This document shows positions 41,686-49,215 of a stretch of 49,215 nucleotides of DNA, in pieces. This DNA is from Variovorax gossypii. GTDB taxonomy: Bacteria > Pseudomonadota > Gammaproteobacteria > Burkholderiales > Burkholderiaceae_C. The stretch is taken from assembly GCF_003965815.1 (NCBI RefSeq), contig NZ_RXOE01000013.1:1-49215 (forward strand). Direction: 5' to 3'. How positions within the stretch are numbered: the stretch's first letter is position 1; every line of letters starts with the position of its first letter. Both the position numbers and the translations under genes were made by a program. The notes below the pieces were generated by a model, which saw only the letters and a program-made list of their open reading frames with translations, was not told where the DNA came from and made no database searches.

Positions 41686-42374
41686 CCCACCGGCGCCTCC
41701 CACGCGAAGCCCACGCCATACACGGACCGTATCCAGTCGTGCTCCGGCGTCACGGCGCCGAGCTTGCGGCGCAGGTTCTTCACGTGGCTGTCGATGGCGC
41801 GCTCCGTCACGTCGACCGTGTCGTCGTAGGCCAACTCGAGCAGTCGGGCGCGCGAGAAGATGCGGCCCGGGTGCCGCGAGAGCACCTGCAGCAGCCCGAA
41901 CTCGCGCCGCGTGAGGTTCAGCGGCGTGCCTTCGAGCGATGCGCGCCAGTGCACGTCGTCCAGCACCAGCCCCGGCGCGTCGTTCTGCGAGCCCGAGCCC
42001 TGCGCCAGGCCCGGCGCGGTGCGGCGCAGCACCGCGCGAACGCGGGCCACCAGCTCGCGCGGGGAGAAGGGCTTGCACACGTAGTCGTCGGCGCCGAGTT
42101 CCAGGCCCAGCAGCCGGTCGACCTCCTCGATGCGCGCGGTCAGCATGATGATCGGGTGCGTCGTGTGCTCGCGCGCGCGGCGCAGCACCTCGATGCCGTC
42201 GAGCCGCGGCAGCATGATGTCCAGCAGCGTGAGGTCGGGCGGCGTCGCGACGATGCTTTCGAGCGCGCTCTGCCCGTCGATGAAGTGCTCGGTTTCGTAG
42301 CCTGCGTGGCGCAGGTAGTCCTGCACCACCGAGGCGATGTCGGTTTCGTCTTCGACGATGACGATGCGTGTCAT
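41682..42374 (-). CDS. OmpR-family response regulator (BaeR-like)
   Basis: 230 aa. The receiver TRIVIVEDETDIASVVQDYL has phospho-acceptor Asp in LTLLDIMLPRLDG, Thr in IIMLTARIEE and Lys in DYVCKPFSPREL. The winged-helix domain reads LNLTRREFGLLQVLSRHPGR ... VTERAIDSHVKNLRRKL ... IRSVYGVGFAWE. Its start overlaps the kinase stop by 4 bp (ATGA), a coupled pair. The stop codon TAG is inside the right CTAG of the palindromic insertion. It is strongly similar to the regulator at 45161. Confidence 0.95.
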   Translation of the reverse strand: MTRIVIVEDETDIASVVQDYLRHAGYETEHFIDGQSALESIVATPPDLTLLDIMLPRLDGIEVLRRAREHTTHPIIMLTARIEEVDRLLGLELGADDYVCKPFSPRELVARVRAVLRRTAPGLAQGSGSQNDAPGLVLDDVHWRASLEGTPLNLTRREFGLLQVLSRHPGRIFSRARLLELAYDDTVDVTERAIDSHVKNLRRKLGAVTPEHDWIRSVYGVGFAWEAPVG

Positions 42375-43987
42375 GACGTTGCTGCCAGTGGAAGGGTGAG
42401 GGTCAGGCGCAGGCCGCCCAGGGGCGAGGCCGACGCGTCGATGGTGCCGCCGTGCGCCTCGATGGTCGCGCGGCAGATGGAAAGGCCCAGCCCCGAGCCG
42501 CCGAGTTCGCGGCTGCGCGAGGTCTCGCCGCGGAACAGCCGGTCGAAGAGGCGAGGCAGCTCGGCCTCGGGCACGCCCGGCGCGCTGTCGTCGAACACCA
42601 GCGTGATGCGGTTGCCGGTCCACGCGCCATCGACCAGGACATCGATGTGCAGCTCGCCGCCCTGGTCGGTGTAGGCCAGCGTGTTCTCCAGCAGGTTCAT
42701 GAAGACCTGGTGCAGCCGGTGCGCGTCGCCCTCGACGGCGGGTTGCGCCGATGCCCCGATGCGGTCGACGGCGCGGCGATCCACCGTGATGCCGCGCGCG
42801 GCGAAGCGGTCGCGGGTGTGGTCGAGCGCCTCCTTCAGCAGCGACAGCGGAAACACCGTGGCCGTGAGCAGGTCGTTCTGCGGCTCGCGCATGCTGCTTC
42901 GCAGGTTGTCGACCAGCTGGCCCAGGCGGATCACCTGCCGGTGCAGCCGCAGGGCGGTGCGTTCGTCGAAGGTGCGCACGCCGTCCTGCAGCGCCTCGAT
43001 TTCCGCGCGCATGGCGGCCAGCGGCGTGCGCAGCTCGTGGGCCGCGTCGGCCAGCCAGGCGCGGCGCGAGGCTTCCATGGTGTCGAGCCGTTGCGCCATG
43101 TCGTTGAAGGTGCGGCCCAGCAGCGCCAGCTCGTCCGAGCCCTGCACCGCGACGCGGGTGGAAAGCCGGCCGCGCGCCACGTCCTGCGCGGCCTGGGTGA
43201 GCTCGTCGATGGGCCTGAACCAGCGGCGCGCCAGCAGCCACGAGAGCACCAGCGCGAAGCCGAGGCCGCACAGGCCGGTGAGCACGATCACGCCGGACTG
43301 CCGCGCGACGAAGGCTCGGTCGGCTTCGCTCTCCAGGCCCTGCAGCGGCGTGAGCGCCAGGTAGCCGATGACGGTGCGGTCGCGGCGGATCGGCGTGCGC
43401 GCGGCGTTCGCGAGGTCGACCTCGGCGCCCACCACGCGCGAGCCGTGCGCGTCGAGCAGGGCCAGCCGCTGGAAGATGGAGTCCGGCATGTCGCGCGGAT
43501 CGCGGAAGAACCACGGCGGCGGCACGGTCGGCAGCCGGCGCGGCGTCAGCTCGAGCTGGGGCGACGACAGCCCCGAATCCGAAGGCGGCGGGGGCGGCGG
43601 CCTGCCGCCGTCGGCGCCTTCGCCACCACCGCCTCCATCAGGGGGAGGATTCCCGCGCATGGTGCGGTACTCGTACCAGGGCGGCAGCCGCCGTTCGTCG
43701 CCATTGCCGTTGCCGGCGGTGTCGAGCGCGGCGGCCATCCGGCCCATCTGCAGGCGGCGCCAGGCGTCGTCGTTGTTGTGCAGGCCCTTCCAGTCGCCGT
43801 TGGTGGCGTAGTACTTCTGCAGCTGCTGCGCGAGCCAGTCCATGCGCCGGATCTCGATCTCGGCCACGTAGGAGCCCAGGCCGCGTTGCAGCGCGATGAT
43901 CGACAGGCCCGCGAAACTGATCAGCAGCACGATCAACAGCGCGGCCAGCGCCAGGAAGATCTTTCTGGAAAGGGTCAGGTGAGGCAT
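42371..43987 (-). CDS. Sensor histidine kinase (BaeS-like)
   Basis: 538 aa. TM1 is FLALAALLIVLLISFAGLSI. The periplasmic domain (about 35-235) contains a Gly/Pro tract (PPPDGGGGGEGADGGRPPPP). TM2 is VIVLTGLCGLGFALVLSWLL, followed by HAMP (RRWFRPIDELTQAAQDVARG). The H-box is DAAHELRTPLAAM, the N-box FMNLLENTLAYTD, and the ATP lid DDSAPGVP and GGSGLGLSI. It is the envelope-stress type of kinase and partner of the regulator overlapping its 3' end. The ATG at 43987 was preferred over one at 44026. Confidence 0.94.
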   Translation of the reverse strand: MPHLTLSRKIFLALAALLIVLLISFAGLSIIALQRGLGSYVAEIEIRRMDWLAQQLQKYYATNGDWKGLHNNDDAWRRLQMGRMAAALDTAGNGNGDERRLPPWYEYRTMRGNPPPDGGGGGEGADGGRPPPPPPSDSGLSSPQLELTPRRLPTVPPPWFFRDPRDMPDSIFQRLALLDAHGSRVVGAEVDLANAARTPIRRDRTVIGYLALTPLQGLESEADRAFVARQSGVIVLTGLCGLGFALVLSWLLARRWFRPIDELTQAAQDVARGRLSTRVAVQGSDELALLGRTFNDMAQRLDTMEASRRAWLADAAHELRTPLAAMRAEIEALQDGVRTFDERTALRLHRQVIRLGQLVDNLRSSMREPQNDLLTATVFPLSLLKEALDHTRDRFAARGITVDRRAVDRIGASAQPAVEGDAHRLHQVFMNLLENTLAYTDQGGELHIDVLVDGAWTGNRITLVFDDSAPGVPEAELPRLFDRLFRGETSRSRELGGSGLGLSICRATIEAHGGTIDASASPLGGLRLTLTLPLAATS

Positions 43988-44094
43988 GGGCTCGGGGGAG
44001 GCATTGCCGCATTCTGCGGCATGCATGGCGGACGGGCGAGGGGAGGCAGGGTGGGTCGACAGCCGATCATCGCGGCCGAATGTGGAGGAATCTG

Positions 44095-44120
44095 GGAGAA
44101 ATGTTCTCCATCATTTCTCC
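44095..44120. promoter_or_regulatory. Inverted/direct repeat site upstream of BaeSR-like and dioxygenase genes
   Basis: GGAGAAATG (44095-44103) and CATTTCTCC (44112-44120) form a perfect 9-bp inverted repeat with 8-bp spacer. Within it TTCTCC occurs at 44104 and 44115, 11 bp apart, the spacing of OmpR-family half-sites. It lies in the divergent gap between the kinase (43987) and the small membrane gene (44146), a likely target of one or both local response regulators. Confidence 0.5.
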
Positions 44121-44145
44121 CCGATCGGCCTGCACGATGCAGCCC

Positions 44146-44307
44146 ATGACTCCGCACATGGACCTGCCGCTGTCGCTGCTGCTGGCGATCACGGTGTTTT
44201 TCTGGCTGCTCGCCCAGGCCTGGACACTGATCGTCTTCTGGGCGGAGAGCCGGGCCACGCGGCCCTCCCCGCCCGATGCGGCGGAAGAAGAAAAACGCAC
44301 TCCATGA
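44146..44307 (+). CDS. Small single-pass membrane protein
   Basis: 53 aa starting MTPHMDLPLSLLLAITVFFW, with one transmembrane helix (LSLLLAITVFFWLLAQAWTL) and a charged C-terminus ending EEEKRTP. I do not recognise it. Its stop overlaps the dioxygenase start as ATGA, so translation is coupled, which supports it as a real gene. Other in-frame starts are ATG 44101 (inside the inverted repeat) and 44158. Confidence 0.6.
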   Translation: MTPHMDLPLSLLLAITVFFWLLAQAWTLIVFWAESRATRPSPPDAAEEEKRTP

Positions 44308-45146
44308 CGACTCTTCCCGATTCCCAGGCGCCCATCGGGCGCCGCGGCCTGCTGGCCGCCCTCGGCGCGGCCGGCCTCTCGGCCGCCGCGAGCCCGGCAC
44401 CCGCCGCCGCGCGGCAACTGCCGCTTACCGCGCAGACCACCGAAGGGCCCTACTACCTCGACCTTGCCCTGGAGCGTTCGGACATCACCGAAGGACTCGA
44501 CGGCGTGCCGCTCGAGGTGCGCTTCACCGTGTGCGACGCGGCCGGCCGTCCGCTGCCGAAGCTGCGCGTGGACCTCTGGCACTGCGACGCGCAGGGCCGC
44601 TACTCGGGCTTCGGCGAGCAGGGCGACGACCGCGCGCTCTCCTTCGAGGGCAAGACCTTCCTGCGCGGCAGCCAGCGCACCGACCGCGAGGGCGCGGTCT
44701 TCTTCCGCAGCGTGTACCCGGGCTGGTACGCGGGGCGCACCACGCACATCCATTTCAAGGTGATCAACGGCGCCCGTGCGGTGCTCACCTCCCAGTTCTT
44801 CCTGCCCGATGCGCTCAGCGAGTTCCTCTACACGCAGGTCTCGCCCTATCAGCGCTCGCGGCTGCGCGACACGCTGAACAGCGCCGACGGCATCGCGCTG
44901 AAGGCCGGTGCCACGGTGCTCGGCTCGGTGCGCGAGGAGCGCCAGCGCTATGTCGCCACGCTCGCGCTGGTGGTCGACCCGGCGGCGAGCCCGGCGATCG
45001 ACCGGCCGCCGCGTCCCGGCGGTCCGCCGCACGCGGGGATGCCTCCCGGAGGCATGCCGCCCGACGGCCTGCGCATGCCGCGTCCGCGCTCGCCGGAGGG
45101 CGCGGCGCGCATACGCGCGATCGTGCCGCCGCGCGCCGAAGGCTGA
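44304..45146 (+). CDS. Exported intradiol ring-cleavage dioxygenase
   Basis: 280 aa. The N-terminus MTTLPDSQAPIGRRGLLAAL has a twin-arginine motif and a hydrophobic stretch, with cleavage near PAAA. The core begins TTEGPYYLDLALERSDITEG and contains VDLWHCDAQGRYSGFG with one metal Tyr, then YPGWYAGRTTHIHFKV with the second Tyr and the two His ligands of the Fe(III) centre. The C-terminal tail is rich in Pro, Gly and Met (PGGPPHAGMPPGGMPPDGLR). Cytoplasmic relatives open catechol or protocatechuate; exported forms act on aromatic compounds outside the cytoplasm. It is coupled to the preceding small membrane protein and lies 14 bp from the convergent regulator stop. Confidence 0.92.
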   Translation: MTTLPDSQAPIGRRGLLAALGAAGLSAAASPAPAAARQLPLTAQTTEGPYYLDLALERSDITEGLDGVPLEVRFTVCDAAGRPLPKLRVDLWHCDAQGRYSGFGEQGDDRALSFEGKTFLRGSQRTDREGAVFFRSVYPGWYAGRTTHIHFKVINGARAVLTSQFFLPDALSEFLYTQVSPYQRSRLRDTLNSADGIALKAGATVLGSVREERQRYVATLALVVDPAASPAIDRPPRPGGPPHAGMPPGGMPPDGLRMPRPRSPEGAARIRAIVPPRAEG

Positions 45147-45160
45147 GTGCCTGGCCCCTT

Positions 45161-45847
45161 TCAGGCCGGCCGCTCCGCGAAGCTGAAGCCCACGCCGTAG
45201 ACCGAGCGGATCCACTCGTGCGAAGGCACGGCGGCCGCCAGCTTCTTGCGCAGGTTCTTGATGTGGCCGTCCACGGCGCGCTCGTTGACGTCGAAGGCTT
45301 CCGGAAACGCCGCCTCGAGCAGCTTGGAGCGCGTGAACACCCGGCCCGGGTCGCGCGACAGCGCCCGCAGCAGCAGCAGTTCGCGGCGCGTCAGCGTCAG
45401 CGCCTGCCCTTCCAGGCAGGCATTGCCGCGCGGATCGTCGAAGCGCACCGCCGTCGAGGGCCTAGCGACGCTGTCGCGCCACTGCGAATGCCGGCGCAGC
45501 ACCGTCTGGATGCGCGCCACCACCTCGCGCGGCGAGAAGGGCTTGCAGACATAGTCGTCGGCACCCATGTCCAGCGCCAGCAGGCGGTCGGCCTCGTGGC
45601 TGCGCCCCGTCAGCATGATGATCGGGTGGTTGCAGTGCGATCGCACCTTCTCCAGCACCCGGATGCCGTCGATGCGCGGCGGCACCACGTCCAGCAGGGT
45701 GAGCGCCGGGGGCTCGCCCAGGATGCGCTCCAGCGCGGCCTCGCCGTCGCCGATGCGTTCGATCTCATGGCCCGCGCCGAGCAGGTGGCCCAGCAGCAGC
45801 GAGGCGCTGTCGTGGCGTTCGTCCTCCACCAGCAGGATTCGACCCAT
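45161..45847 (-). CDS. OmpR-family response regulator, orphan paralogue
   Basis: 228 aa. The receiver MGRILLVEDERHDSASLLLG has phospho-acceptor Asp in LTLLDVVPPRIDG, Thr in IIMLTGRSHE and Lys in DYVCKPFSPREV. The winged helix reads LTLTRRELLLLRALSRDPGR ... VNERAVDGHIKNLRKKL ... IRSVYGVGFSFA. It shares long stretches with the regulator at 41682 but has no kinase gene next to it. It starts 18 bp after the BamA-family stop, with AAGGAG 8 nt before its ATG, so the two are an operon. It may be driven by the kinase at 42371 or another envelope sensor. Confidence 0.94.
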   Translation of the reverse strand: MGRILLVEDERHDSASLLLGHLLGAGHEIERIGDGEAALERILGEPPALTLLDVVPPRIDGIRVLEKVRSHCNHPIIMLTGRSHEADRLLALDMGADDYVCKPFSPREVVARIQTVLRRHSQWRDSVARPSTAVRFDDPRGNACLEGQALTLTRRELLLLRALSRDPGRVFTRSKLLEAAFPEAFDVNERAVDGHIKNLRKKLAAAVPSHEWIRSVYGVGFSFAERPA

Positions 45848-45865
45848 GGCCAGGACTCCTTGCGC

Positions 45866-48268
45866 TCAGAACGAGGTTCCGATCTGGAACTGGAAGCGCT
45901 GCGTGCGGTCGGCCGCGATGTTGTTGGCCGTGTCTTCCTTCTGGTAGATCAGCGGCACCGCATAGGCCAGCCGCAGCGGCCCCAGCGGCGAGATCCAGCT
46001 GATGCCGATGCCGGTGGAGGCACGGATGCGGTTCTGCGCCTTCCATTGAGCATCCGTCATGCCGGCCGTGCGATCGGCGAACACGTTGCCCGCGTCGAAG
46101 AAGGTGTACAGGCGCAGCGTCTTGTCGTTGCCCGCGCCCGGGAAGGGCGTGCTGAACTCCATGTTGAAGATCGCCTTGCGCGTGCCGCCGAGCGCGCCTT
46201 CGGTGACCGAGTCCTTCGGGCCCAGCGAGTTCTGCTCGAAGCCGCGGATCGAGCCCAGGCCGCCGGCGTAGAAGTTCTTGAAGATCGGATAGGTGCTGTC
46301 GCCCAGCGCGCGCGCATAGCCGAGCTGGCCGTTGATGGCCAGCGTGTACTGCTTCGACAGCGGGAAGTACTGCTGGTACTGGTAGTTGGTCTTCAGGTAG
46401 CGCAGCTCGCTGCCCACGCCCATCTCGAGGTTGGCGCTCTGCAGGCGGCCGCGCGTGGGCACCAGCGCGCTGTCGCGGTCGTCGCGCGACCAGCCCAGCG
46501 TGGCGGGGATGGCGATCATGCTCGACTTGGCGCAGCTCACGCTCGGGGCGGTGCCCGTGCACTTGAAGTAGTCGAGGTACGCCTGCGGCGTGGCGGTGTA
46601 CACGTACGAGCCGTCGACCAGCGTGTAGGTGCCGTTGGTGCCGGGCGTGAACGACCAGCGCTCCAGCCCGATGCCCAGGAACACCGTGTCCTGCTCGCCC
46701 ACCGGGAAGCCGAAGCGCACCGAGCCGCCGTCGCTCGCGAGCTTGTAGTTGCCGTCGGCCTCGTAGTAGGGGCGCGTGGTGGTGTGGAACACGTTCAGCG
46801 TGCGCGAGATGCCGTCCTTGGTGAAGTACGGGTCGGTCGCCGTGAGCGAGATGGTGCGGTTGTACGAACTGGTGTTCACGCTCAGGCCCAGGTAGTTGCC
46901 GCTGCCGAACACGTTCTCCTGCGTGATGCCGAAGGTCAGAGAGACCTTGTCGGTGGAGGAGTAGCCCGCGCCCAGCTGCAGCGAGCCGGTGGGCTTCTCG
47001 GTCACGTTCACGGCCAGGTCGACCTGGTCGGGCGAGCCGGGCACGTCGACGGTATCGACGTTCACGTCGGTGAAGAAGCCCAGGCGGTCGACGCGGTCGC
47101 GCGAGGCGCGGATCTTGTTGCCGTCGTACCAGGCGCCCTCGTACTGGCGGAACTCGCGGCGGATCACTTCGTCGCGCGTCCTGGAGTTGCCGCCGATGTT
47201 GATGCGCCGCACGTAGGCGCGGCGCGAAGCCTCGGCCTTCAGCACCAGCGTCACGCGGTTGTTCGCGCGGTCGATCTCGGGGTCGGCCTTCACGCGCGCG
47301 AAGGCGTAGCCGAAGGTGCCGAAGTAGTCGGTGAAGGCCTTGGTGGTGGCGGCCACGTCCTCGCCGTTGTAGGGCCGACCGGGGCGGATGGTCACCAGCG
47401 TCTTGAACTCGTCCTCGTGGCCCATGTAGTCGCCCGCGAGCTTCACGCCGGCCACCACGAACTTCTCGCCTTCCGTGATGTTGATCGTGAGGGTCAGGGT
47501 CTGGCGGTCGGGCGAGATGGCGACCTGCGTCGAGTCGATGCGGAACTCCAGGTAGCCGCGCGTGATGTAGTAGGAGCGCAGCGTCTCCAGGTCGCCGTTG
47601 AACTTGGTGCGCGAGTACTGGTTGGACTTGGTGTACCAGTCGAGCCAGCCGCCCGTGTCCTGGTCGAACAGGTCGAGCAGCGTGCTCTCGCTGAAGGCCT
47701 TGTTGCCGACCACGTGCACTTCCTTGATGCGCGCGGGCTCGCCCTCGGTCACCGTGAAGGTCAGGTTCACGCGGTTCTTCTCCAGCGGCGTGACGGTGGT
47801 GATGACCTGCGCGTTGTAGAGGCTGCGGCTGATGTACTGCCGCTTGAGCTCCTGCTCGGCACGGTCGGCCAGCGCCTTGTCGTAGGCCTGCCCGTCGGCC
47901 AGCCCGATCTCGCGCAGCGCCTTCTGCAGCGCGGCCTTGTCAAATTCCTTGGTTCCCACGAAGTCGACGTCGGCGATGGTGGGGCGCTCTTCCACCACCA
48001 CCACCAGCACGTTGCCGTTCACGTCGATGCGCACGTCCTTGAAGAGGCCGAGCTTGAACAGCTCGCGGATGGCGGCGCTGCCGCGTTCGTCGCTGTAGGT
48101 GTCGCCGGCTCGCAGGCCCATGGTGGCGAAGACGGTGCCGGCTTCGACGCGCTGAAGGCCTTCGAGCCGGATGTCCCTGATGGTGAACGGATCGAATGCC
48201 CAGGCGGGAGAAGCGGCGATGGAGGCAAGCAGCACGGCTGCAGCTGCGAGTGACTTGGGAAACTGCAT
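45866..48268 (-). CDS. bamA: BamA/Omp85-family outer-membrane assembly protein
   Basis: 800 aa. The signal peptide is cleaved after AWA. Five POTRA domains span about residues 25-420 (FTIRDIRLEGLQRVEAGTVF, IADVDFVGTKEFDKAALQKA, ARIKEVHVVGNKAFSESTLL, KFVVAGVKLAGDYMG, YVRRINIGGNSRTRDEVIRR). The 16-strand barrel has the loop-6 motif GSIRGFEQN and ends QFQIGTSF with terminal Phe. It inserts beta-barrel proteins in the outer membrane. The essential bamA of Burkholderiales normally sits between rseP and an ompH/skp-lpxD cluster. Here it is beside a response regulator and a NERD protein instead, so it may be a second paralogue. Confidence 0.93.
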   Translation of the reverse strand: MQFPKSLAAAAVLLASIAASPAWAFDPFTIRDIRLEGLQRVEAGTVFATMGLRAGDTYSDERGSAAIRELFKLGLFKDVRIDVNGNVLVVVVEERPTIADVDFVGTKEFDKAALQKALREIGLADGQAYDKALADRAEQELKRQYISRSLYNAQVITTVTPLEKNRVNLTFTVTEGEPARIKEVHVVGNKAFSESTLLDLFDQDTGGWLDWYTKSNQYSRTKFNGDLETLRSYYITRGYLEFRIDSTQVAISPDRQTLTLTINITEGEKFVVAGVKLAGDYMGHEDEFKTLVTIRPGRPYNGEDVAATTKAFTDYFGTFGYAFARVKADPEIDRANNRVTLVLKAEASRRAYVRRINIGGNSRTRDEVIRREFRQYEGAWYDGNKIRASRDRVDRLGFFTDVNVDTVDVPGSPDQVDLAVNVTEKPTGSLQLGAGYSSTDKVSLTFGITQENVFGSGNYLGLSVNTSSYNRTISLTATDPYFTKDGISRTLNVFHTTTRPYYEADGNYKLASDGGSVRFGFPVGEQDTVFLGIGLERWSFTPGTNGTYTLVDGSYVYTATPQAYLDYFKCTGTAPSVSCAKSSMIAIPATLGWSRDDRDSALVPTRGRLQSANLEMGVGSELRYLKTNYQYQQYFPLSKQYTLAINGQLGYARALGDSTYPIFKNFYAGGLGSIRGFEQNSLGPKDSVTEGALGGTRKAIFNMEFSTPFPGAGNDKTLRLYTFFDAGNVFADRTAGMTDAQWKAQNRIRASTGIGISWISPLGPLRLAYAVPLIYQKEDTANNIAADRTQRFQFQIGTSF

Positions 48269-48356
48269 CGCCGCATGGTTCCCGCCAATGTCGGAGAAAT
48301 TTGGGACTTTTCCCCGCCCGCCCCGGAGTGCTCGGGGTCTTTACCTCGGCTTTGCC

Positions 48357-49028
48357 TTACTGCAACCCCATTGCGTTCGGCGCGGACCATGCCGGCATTG
48401 CGACGGCTTCCGGCACCTGGCCGCTTCTTTCGCGGCAGTTGCGCAGATGGTCGTCGATCGTCAGGTCGCCCTGTATCTCGAGCAGGCGCTCCACGGTGCG
48501 GTCGACGGCCCTGTCGTCCAGCAGCGGGTAGTTGCGCGCGAGGCGGCCGTTGTTGCGCACCAGGCGCGCGATGTAGGGCAGGTCCTGCTGCGTGATCACG
48601 GCTGCAGGCATCACGCCCTCGAGCTCGATGCCCTCGCAGGGCAGAAGCACGAAGTACTGCAGCCGCAGCTCGTCGGAAAGCAGGGCGCGCAGCTGCGAGG
48701 TCTTGCGTCCGCCCTGCCATGCGGGGTCTTTCACCTCGCGCGCGCTCTTGCCCCCGTGCAGCCGCAGGAACCAGCGCGGCGGGGACTGGTCCGACTTCTT
48801 GCGGTAGACGAAGGCGTTGCGCCAGGCCTTGATCTCGAAGAGGTAGACGCCGGTCTCGCACACCAGCACCGCGTCGATGCGCGCGGTGGGCACCGTGTGG
48901 CCCTCGGGCATCGGGATGATGAGGTTGCGAAGAATGCGCAGGTACGAAAAGGTGGGGCTGAACGCGTTGGCGAGCTGCTGCACACCCAGCGAGGTGGCGG
49001 TAGTGCTTGGCGGCAAGGCGATGGTCAT
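48357..49028 (-). CDS. NERD-domain protein
   Basis: 223 aa. The nuclease-related domain is at about residues 25-115: ILRNLIIPMPEGHTVPTARI, then DAVLVCETGVYLFEIKAW, with the Asp and Glu-x-Lys of the restriction-endonuclease-like core. The C-terminal part (ELRLQYFVLLPCEGIELEGV, YIARLVRNNGRLARNYPLLD) probably completes the fold. NERD proteins are predicted nucleases of DNA processing or defence. AAGGAG stands 7 nt before the ATG at 49028. The gene is 88 bp upstream of the BamA-family gene on the same strand. The 49029-49215 stretch holds no gene I can support. Confidence 0.85.
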   Translation of the reverse strand: MTIALPPSTTATSLGVQQLANAFSPTFSYLRILRNLIIPMPEGHTVPTARIDAVLVCETGVYLFEIKAWRNAFVYRKKSDQSPPRWFLRLHGGKSAREVKDPAWQGGRKTSQLRALLSDELRLQYFVLLPCEGIELEGVMPAAVITQQDLPYIARLVRNNGRLARNYPLLDDRAVDRTVERLLEIQGDLTIDDHLRNCRERSGQVPEAVAMPAWSAPNAMGLQ

Positions 49029-49215
49029 GGAGAGCTCCTTCGATCGCAGGAGCATCGCGCCGCTTTTGGGAGACTTCTTGAACGAGGTGTTTCCTTCGGT
49101 CGATGGCGATGGTTTGCGTGCAAACAACAGTTCTCGCAAAGCAATGGCCAACCACAAGATTCCTCCGAATTTGAACGGGACCATGCGTGTCGGCTGCTCG
49201 ATGGAGAGCCGCTGC

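Noticed and set aside
44276..48253. A very long plus-strand open frame antisense to the dioxygenase, regulator and BamA-family genes
   Set aside because: It is an Arg/Ala/Val/Gln-rich mirror frame produced by high third-position GC; the minus-strand BamA and regulator have full domain signatures.
48321..48337. A hairpin CCCCG/CGGGG after the NERD gene as a terminator
   Set aside because: There is no T-tract on the minus strand after it, so it does not qualify as an intrinsic terminator for that gene.

Overview
The window reads as a chromosomal segment of a GC-rich betaproteobacterium of the Comamonadaceae/Burkholderiales type, most like Variovorax. The signs are the pilus gene set, a Bug/TctC binding protein, a FUSC transporter, codon use strongly biased to G/C in third positions, and many divergent regulator-target pairs. 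I see no rRNA, tRNA, CRISPR array or integrated phage. All assignments were made by reading motifs, without database searches.

Layout. (1) 1-0.8 kb: the start of an alpha/beta-hydrolase that runs off the left edge, plus a doubtful small ORF. (2) 1.1-3.3 kb: a four-gene plus-strand module, consisting of a degenerate receiver/winged-helix-like protein, a small Ras/MglA-like GTPase and two roadblock/LC7 proteins. It resembles the 'conservon' modules of actinomycetes and lies tail to tail with a type IV pilus operon. (3) 3.5-13.0 kb: type IV pili. The minus-strand operon is pilE-fimT-pilV-pilW-pilX-pilY1. A plus-strand trio of overlapping small genes follows (secreted peptide, HTH-Sel1 protein, lipoprotein), then the major pilin pilA with a good sigma-54 promoter. 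(4) 13.2-17.9 kb: a histidine kinase with a huge low-complexity periplasmic linker, its divergent OmpR-type regulator, and a receiver-only protein with a small membrane protein. (5) 17.9-26.8 kb: a Fur-box TonB receptor, an exported FAH-fold protein with a divergent LysR, a TauE/SafE permease, a DUF4281-like membrane protein with a divergent TetR, and an AsnC/Lrp regulator divergent from a DMT exporter.

(6) 26.8-35.5 kb: an RND pump and adaptor without an outer-membrane factor, a Bax-inhibitor-1 protein with an IscR-like regulator that has lost its cluster ligands, a small exported protein, and a FUSC transporter. (7) 35.6-41.7 kb: a NUDIX/dead metallo-beta-lactamase fusion divergent from an acyl-CoA dehydrogenase. 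Then come a Bug binding protein overlapping a PhzF-RidA fusion, a divergent AraC regulator, and a 137-bp palindromic mobile-element-like insertion that splits a stop site once shared by two genes. (8) 41.7-49.0 kb: a BaeSR-like two-component pair, a small membrane protein coupled to an exported intradiol dioxygenase, a second paralogous response regulator in an operon with a BamA-family protein, and a NERD-domain protein.

Most interesting: the conservon-like GTPase module beside the pilus genes, the palindromic insertion at 41549-41685, the two domain fusions (NUDIX with dead MBL, PhzF with RidA), and the orphan regulator-BamA operon.
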